Under the pieces are notes generated by a model, which saw only the letters and a program-made list of their open reading frames with translations, did not search any database and was not told the origin of the DNA. DNA of 64,000 bases from Lepidodermella squamata (taxonomy: Eukaryota; Gastrotricha): NCBI GenBank assembly GCA_047495785.1, contig JBLDXI010000032.1, positions 2,108,001-2,172,000 of the forward strand, written 5' to 3'. Position numbers and translations under genes: made by a program. Below, one piece after another: positions 57,813 to 64,000 of the stretch; position 1 is the stretch's first letter, and each line of letters starts with the position of its first letter.

Positions 57813-58796
57813 GAAGGCAGGACCGGAATTGAGGGCAGAGATTTTAGGGTGAAAAAAATATAAGGCAGAACCATAGACCAATGGTTTAAGGTTCCAGACA
57901 GAGGAACATGCTGATTATTTTTTCGAAATTTTTCCAACTCGAAACCTCCGGTTTTGAACAGCTGGAGGATGATATTTCTTCTCTATAATTCCTGTAAAAT
58001 CAGTAAAAAATCATCGCGCACACTCGCGCCGTCAACAAAGTTGTGGACTGAATAATCTGCCGGTGAAGCTTGGTTATTTTAAAGCGAAATTCCAAGCATA
58101 ATATTGAAAAGGGCCCCCCTTTTACCATAACCAAATTTACGGTGAGCATGAGGGGAAACCTAATTTGCTGTGGCGGAACCAAATTTTGGAATTTTCTAGC
58201 TGGGTCTTAAATCAAATTTCGGATATTTCTTGCGCATCAAGATTGACCACAATAATTCTAAAGAAATCACCAGTAATTAGAGCGTAACATTCTCTATTAT
58301 AAGACAGAGTGTTCAATTCAGAGCTCATGCTTCCCCTAAAATTCGTAGAATTATTCAAAAAAATCTTGGCATATTTGGCCATTGGTGGACCGCAAGATGC
58401 AAATTTGGTTCTGCTAATGTAAATTTGGTCAAGCGCCCGTAAAATTTGTTTCCGCTAAAAAAGATATTCCATAATAAAAATATCCCAACATCGTCAAAAA
58501 TGAACATATGCAACTTAATCCGAGCTACCTCACATGCTTCAGTTTCGATTTTTGCGACAGCATGCGATCATTTTCCCTCTATTTAATTAATTAATTAATT
58601 AATTCTTAATTAATTGAGAATATAGGTATCAAAACAAATACCGTTGAAAACGCGATCGATCTAGTTTTATATCATATAACCCATTTTTAAATGTATCTTC
58701 GCATTAGTTCGCTATCAAAAAGCCATCAAAGAAGACAGCCAATAAATAAATATCATAACCAATGTCATCTGTGTCCCGCGTTCATTTCAGGGCAAT
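57813..58796. other. Intergenic between lectin-gene copies
   Basis: No gene. Its last 300 bp match the 3' flank of gene A (48105-48390), marking the duplication. Includes (TTAA)n at 58583-58612. Confidence 0.5.
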
Positions 58797-61700
58797 TTAT
58801 CGACCGTAGCCAGATCCGCCGCTCACCGTAAAAGTCTCACATGCCACCACATCCGCGCCAGCAGAACAGCTGACATCGTCAAGATAGTAACCCTGTGGGA
58901 AGGTCTTGAAAGGCGGGAAAAATCTGTACCACACACAATCGCCATCATTCTGCGGCTCATCAACCGCATCCGTGCCGCCCCACTGCCTTTCAGGGTTGAT
59001 GGGGGCAAAATCCGTGCCATCGCTCCAAGTGTAACTTCGCTGCGTGCCCGGAACTCGACGCAAGCCTATCATGACAGTAGGATTATTTTTATATGTCGAG
59101 AGGCGGGATAAGGTGATTCTCAGCGCGATTTGCTCCTGCCCTGATTTTACAGTCGCTAGCTGACCGGAATTTTGCAAGCACATCCGTTGGCCTTCTTCGT
59201 AAGACACTATCTTCTCCTTCAAATCTACGACCGAGTATGTTTTTGCCGCATTGATACAGCTGAATTTGTCCGGATAAAATGTATCAACTGGAACCTGTGT
59301 TTCACCATCAAGGCAAGCTAAAATTAAGAAAAATCCATAAATTAGCATTCAAGTATTCGAAATATACCTGTAGGTCTGCAAAATATTCTTGTTTCCGTAA
59401 TTTTGCACCTAACATATCCAGTCTACACACCGCTTCATGGAAAATTCTTTTGGAAAAACCTAGAAGAAACTACCTGAGGATAGAGATAATTTTCACAGAC
59501 AAGGCCGGGGTTTCCCTGGGCGCAATCTGCAAACTCCAGGTAAAGGTCCGTTTGCATGAGAGGAATCGATTTTTTGCGCAGTTTCGCGCAAGCTGTTGCC
59601 GAACCTTTACAAAACTGTTATAGCCATAATATGTAAGAATTATGCTCCAGAAACCTGGGTTAGGGGCTGGATTTAATCCGCTATCAAAGTTCAATGGCGC
59701 CCCATCGAGCCACTTGAAACCTCCAGCTGTATAAGGAGCCATGCCAATCCAGAGCGAAGTTCCAGCAGCGATACTTTGACCTTCTCGGCGCAGTCTCATC
59801 AAGTCAGACGAACTGCGAATAGTTGCCAACTGTCCACCTCCAGCGGCACAATGTGATGCTGCATCGGCGAAGCTTCGCGACATGGCAGTATTCAGCGCAG
59901 TGTAGACCCGCTGCACCCTCTCGCAATGATCGATCGTTACGAAAGCCTGCGCCCTCGGCAGCTGCATCTCAGTTGACGAGCATTCTTAAATAGTCAAATA
60001 AATCATAAATTAAAACTCATTTATGTCGAGGCAACTAACGATCAGGGGCCAAAACGCATCTGGCAGATCCAGTCGAGTTATCGACACATCGAATGGCACC
60101 GATTGATCGAGCTGGACCCGAGGACGAAGATGAGGATGAAGAAGCTGGCGCGGCAGGTTTCATAGTCTCGCAAAGAGCAGTGGAGAAGAAGTTAGGCAAA
60201 ACACAAGGAATGTCGTTCAGGAAATAGTTCGTACCAGCATCGTAGAATTGCAATCCGCCACAATTGTCCGTAGGGCCTATGAAATCGATAAAATAACACA
60301 TCGGCATCATCTCATGCATATACCGTTAGGCTCCGATGGACCCCATAGGCCGAAATCAGCGTTAAAAGGCGCTCCGTCAAGCCACTCGTAGCTGCCCTGA
60401 TTACGCGTAAGGCCTAGCCAGCCTGGCCTGGGCATGTCGATGTTGGCGGCCACGAAATTCCGCAATGCCGTCAGATCTTGTCTACTGAGTACTGTAGCCA
60501 ACTGACCGCCCCCAGCGTAACACATCTGCCAAGCACTTTCGAACGAATTGACCGTAAAATTCTGAGAGACGTAGTAAAGATCCTTCACGGATGATTCGCA
60601 GTCCGCCTGAGTAGCAAACCCAACGCCTAGTGGCATTTGTCTCTCGTTCAATCCCGTGCACCCTGCATTGATCATGACATCAAGCTAGAAGATATATTTA
60701 TACTATACAAATTACCTTCAGTGGCAGCAACGCATTTCTTCCATGAGCCGCTACGTGAGCTCACGCATCGCACAAACCCTGTTACCTGGAAAACAATTAT
60801 TGATTTCAGGCCCCTACTCCACAATTTTCATTAGACATGCACCAACCGGGGGATCGTAAGTTTCACAGATTGCTGCGTTGAAGTGTTCTCCTTGGTCACA
60901 AGAATCGTCGTTCAGGTAGATGTCTCTTTCAGTAGAGTCGGTTTCGTCGAAAGTTACAAACTGAGTACACTGCTCCCCACTTCCCCCTTTTCAAAAGTAT
61001 TGATGTTCTCAAAGAAAGTGAACAATTGTTATTCATACCGTTCGGCTCACCCGGCCCCCAAAGACCAGGCACATCTTGGAACGCTGAACCGTCGTGCCAC
61101 TTGAATCCGCTGCCCGATTTGACGAGGCCAAGCCAAGCAACGTATGAATCTACGCCAATCAAACCGTTCGCGAATATGATCTTTCTGGCTTGTTTCAACT
61201 CAGCTGCGTTTTTCACAGTCGCCAGTTGTCCTCCTGCGTTACGGCACCGCTTTTTCGCTATAAATCAGCTTCAATTTCAGCCAGGAAAATGTTTCATGAC
61301 TATTGATTTACCTGCTTCGAGATTCTGAATGTAATTGAAATCATCATTAACGGCGTAGAATCGTTTCACAGCGCCTTCGCAGGCAGCTTTAGTCGCAAAA
61401 GATCTCTGAGTTGGCACTTGATCAGCGTCACCACATCCTGTTGAAGTAATGCAAACAAAATTTAGAACGCACTGGGTCATACGAATTACCTGTAGTTTTT
61501 GGCACACAGCTAACCGCACCGTTTAGGCTGTTCACGCACCGAACATGCTCGACATTAAGGTCGGGTTGAAGTACCTATACGCATGCACAGGATAAAGATT
61601 GTCAAAAAAAGAAGAAACTCTTACGTCATCACCGAATGTTTCGCAGATCACCCCTCTACCTGACACGGGTTTGCTGCTTTCAGTATTTGCCAAGCCAGCT

Positions 61701-64000
61701 TGGGTATAGATGCCCCAAGCATAGCGACCAAATGGTTGCAGCGGACTGCCACTTTGCCAAAGGGAGAGCGAGAGCGGCTGCGTATCGACCCAAGCATAAG
61801 TATAGCCATTAAATTTCAATCCAACCCAGCCAGAACTCAGGCCCTCCTTGGCAACCAAAGCCCGTACCATTTTGTGTTCGTCCAAGTTCTTGACAGTGGC
61901 CAATTGACCGTTGGCAGCCAGGCATAAATCGTTCGCTTGATTGTATAAACCCGCGCCTTGCCCCGACGGTGGTTTTATGACAAAGTAAGACTTCTTAGCG
62001 TTGAGGCAGTCGGATTTAGTGAGGAAGAGACGTTTCCTAGGTATCTGCAAACTTAAGGAGCCGCTGCAAGCTATACGGGGAAAATATCCGTCAAAAAATC
62101 ATAAAATCAAAGCCACTGAACCATTCGAATTTGCAGGGTAGCAACCCACGACACCATTTTCACTCAAACGTATACAGCGAATCCATCCAACCTTTTCGGA
62201 ATGAATAATATCGAGCCACATGTTCTAATAAAATAACCTACGAAGTTCATGCACGTTTCATAATTTCGGTTGAAGTATAGGGATTGGACAAAGACTGCCA
62301 TCTGTCATAAAGATATCAGTATTTTAAGCAAAATTTATTTATCGCATAACAGACCTCTGTTTCAGTATGGTTATCGCAGACGTCGGCAGTACACCGAAAT
62401 GTCCCATCGTTTTTGGCGCAATACCTGGCTGACTATTTTTAATGAAAAGACTGTGGCTAAACAAGGACAAGATTAACGCTAATAAAGTCTTACTCCAATG
62501 GTGCATTTATCGATGCTACTGTAGACAATTCTGTCGAGTTCCATCTGTTTATAAAGAAAAATTACTTCTGAACTTGCACATATTGTTTCAATTACTAACA
62601 AAACCTGGATCGCATTCTGATAGTTGTGCGACGCAGGTTGGATTTCGTTTATTGACGTCAACACATCGAATCACCTCAACCTAGAAATCGAATGCGGTAA
62701 AAAATCATCATAGTAATAGGCTCTTGAGATTCTCAACTTACATTTGCCTTGCAAACTCTAACAGCCGGATTGTAGTTTTCTTCCAGGTCAACGTAACTAT
62801 CATAAACTGCCACCTTGAAAAGCATATGCCACGTAAGAAGTGTTAGACTTGAAGGAAAATATCAGCTCAGTTTACCGTAGTAAAGCTCGACGGGCAGTTG
62901 TAATTCGTTGAAGTCATGGCGTATTCATTTGTAGCTCTGTTGAGGCAGCAGACAGCCTTCTGAAAAAGAAATACAGTGCGCCTTCAATAAATGTAAACCG
63001 AAAATTTACTCCACACCTGTTAGAAGTCCTCACTGTCTAAACCTAGACTCTGGGGGGTACTTTCGGGTATTTTCGGCAACAAATTTATCGAACCAAAAGG
63101 TTCACCCATCAGATTCTTTTGGGGCTTTCTTGCCTGGACCTCTCGAGCTGGGGGGAAGTTACCCCCCGTCCCCCCTGTACTTCGCACACTGCTAGAGTAT
63201 ACAAAGAACTTACTCCTGTCTCGCACTGCTCCAAAGTTTGGAAGTATTGAATTGGGGTAGTCGGATCTATAGGAACCATCTAAAAGTACTCGTCAAAGAG
63301 AGATAGTGTAAAATTATAGAAATAACTCACGTCGATGGAGGCTCTCTTTGCTGTACCGTTACAGCCTGGCGAATTCACTGGTTGACAACCTCTAAAACTT
63401 CGTCTGTTTGGGTCTATGCAGCGGGTGAAAGGGACTGCAAAACTCGAAATATTACTCCTTAAAGAAGCTAAATATCATTGGAACTTACTGCAGTCTGGGA
63501 CTGAACAGACGCTGGTAGTGCTGCCGCCAGTGTAACAGTAGACGCCACTGCGGCCTTCAGGATTGCGGCATGCAGCACCAGACGCCAGTATGTCGCCTCT
63601 CGGGAAGAGTAATGGGTTCAGAGGAGTCATCGTCCATGATGAGCATGCCTGCGAAGGGGTCGCCTTAGCCATGGAACCCTCGTAGTCGTAGCCGGTTTTA
63701 GTAAATTTACACTCTTTGGTGAGGCGTGTCCCCTTCTGCGTCCCGCAAGTCGCGTAGATCACCATGGTAAACTTTATTGTTGCCTGATACGCATAAAGCT
63801 GCGGATCGTGGTACAGCCTCATCACCGCCCATTGGTTGTTTGTCTCGAGCAATCGACCGGCCTTGACGGTGCTTATGCAGATCCTGGAATTACGTCAAAA
63901 TAAATCTCAAGCACTACATTTTCGCAAAAACTTGTGGCAGTTTAAGATTCACGTCCACCTTAAAAATTTTTATTCTCAATTTTTTATTATAACGCCCCCA
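58797..64000 (-). CDS. Giant secreted protein B: tandem copy of gene A, 5' end beyond window
   Basis: Same exon order, phases and domain content as gene A from the CUB end/kringle exon (63883-63489) to the stop at 58799-58797, offset by 10.4-10.6 kb. Five C-type lectin domains: about 62062-61630, 61440-60840, 60690-60043, 59985-59475, 59320-58797. The kringle keeps six Cys and CRNPEG. Its lectin domain 2 has EPN where gene A has EPS, so B keeps the mannose-type sugar-binding triplet; the matching second motif is LND/LDD rather than WND. The linker exon frameshifted in A is 72 nt and in frame here. The intron near 63000-63195 carries an insertion absent from A. Whether B also has an astacin domain cannot be seen. 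Presumed secreted and recognising carbohydrate or protein ligands. Confidence 0.82.
63005..63195. repeat. Insertion in an intron of gene B
   Basis: About 190 bp rich in G/C runs (ctctggggggtac, gggggaagttacccccc) that is missing from the corresponding gene A intron (52600-52615). No inverted ends or target duplication seen. Confidence 0.6.

Overview
The window is animal nuclear DNA from a small invertebrate. Protein genes are cut by short introns, mostly 50-75 nt, with GT..AG borders and pyrimidine-rich acceptors ending in CAG. Two start codons sit close behind a TTTTCAG-type acceptor, as in animals that trans-splice leaders. The astacin-EGF-CUB module, the abundance of C-type lectin domains and the compact introns look most like a nematode. 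However, the only telomere-like array is TTAGGG, not the TTAGGC usual in nematodes, so I leave the phylum open.

Layout: 1-405 is the 5' end of an aspartate aminotransferase gene (minus strand). 3018-5773 is a 179-bp satellite with trimeric higher-order structure. 6.5-7.7 kb holds two small tandem EF-hand genes (minus). 8.0-12.5 kb is a nine-exon, 753-residue cysteine-rich secreted or anchored protein (minus). 13.99-16.38 kb is a four-exon synaptotagmin-like gene with a foldback element in intron 2. 16.8-18.27 kb is an intronless secreted PQQ-type beta-propeller gene. 18.3-43.9 kb is mostly transposon-derived. It has at least ten elements with terminal inverted repeats, a tRNA-derived SINE, two apparently complete Mutator-like (MULE) transposase genes on opposite strands (one carrying an N-terminal RING finger), and a small LRAT-like gene between them. 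44.6-47.25 kb carries three single-exon genes for small membrane proteins with cysteine-rich tails. 48.4-64.0 kb is a tandem duplication of a very large minus-strand gene. Its complete copy encodes a signal peptide, an astacin domain that has lost every zinc ligand, then EGF, CUB, kringle, a Cys-rich linker and five C-type lectin domains. The second copy runs off the right edge before its astacin part.

The main biological stories are: (1) the inactive-astacin/kringle/lectin protein, apparently a secreted recognition molecule built on a dead protease, duplicated and diverging; (2) a MULE-rich region in which several otherwise different inverted-repeat elements carry arms built from a recurring short word (CGACAA/GTCGC or similar) spaced every 10-20 bp; (3) a RING-AT-hook-FLYWCH-MULE transposase inside a 4.6-kb element that also holds a (TTAGGG)7 array. 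Exon coordinates below were worked out by hand from splice consensus and reading-frame continuity. Domain names rest on motif recognition, not database searches.
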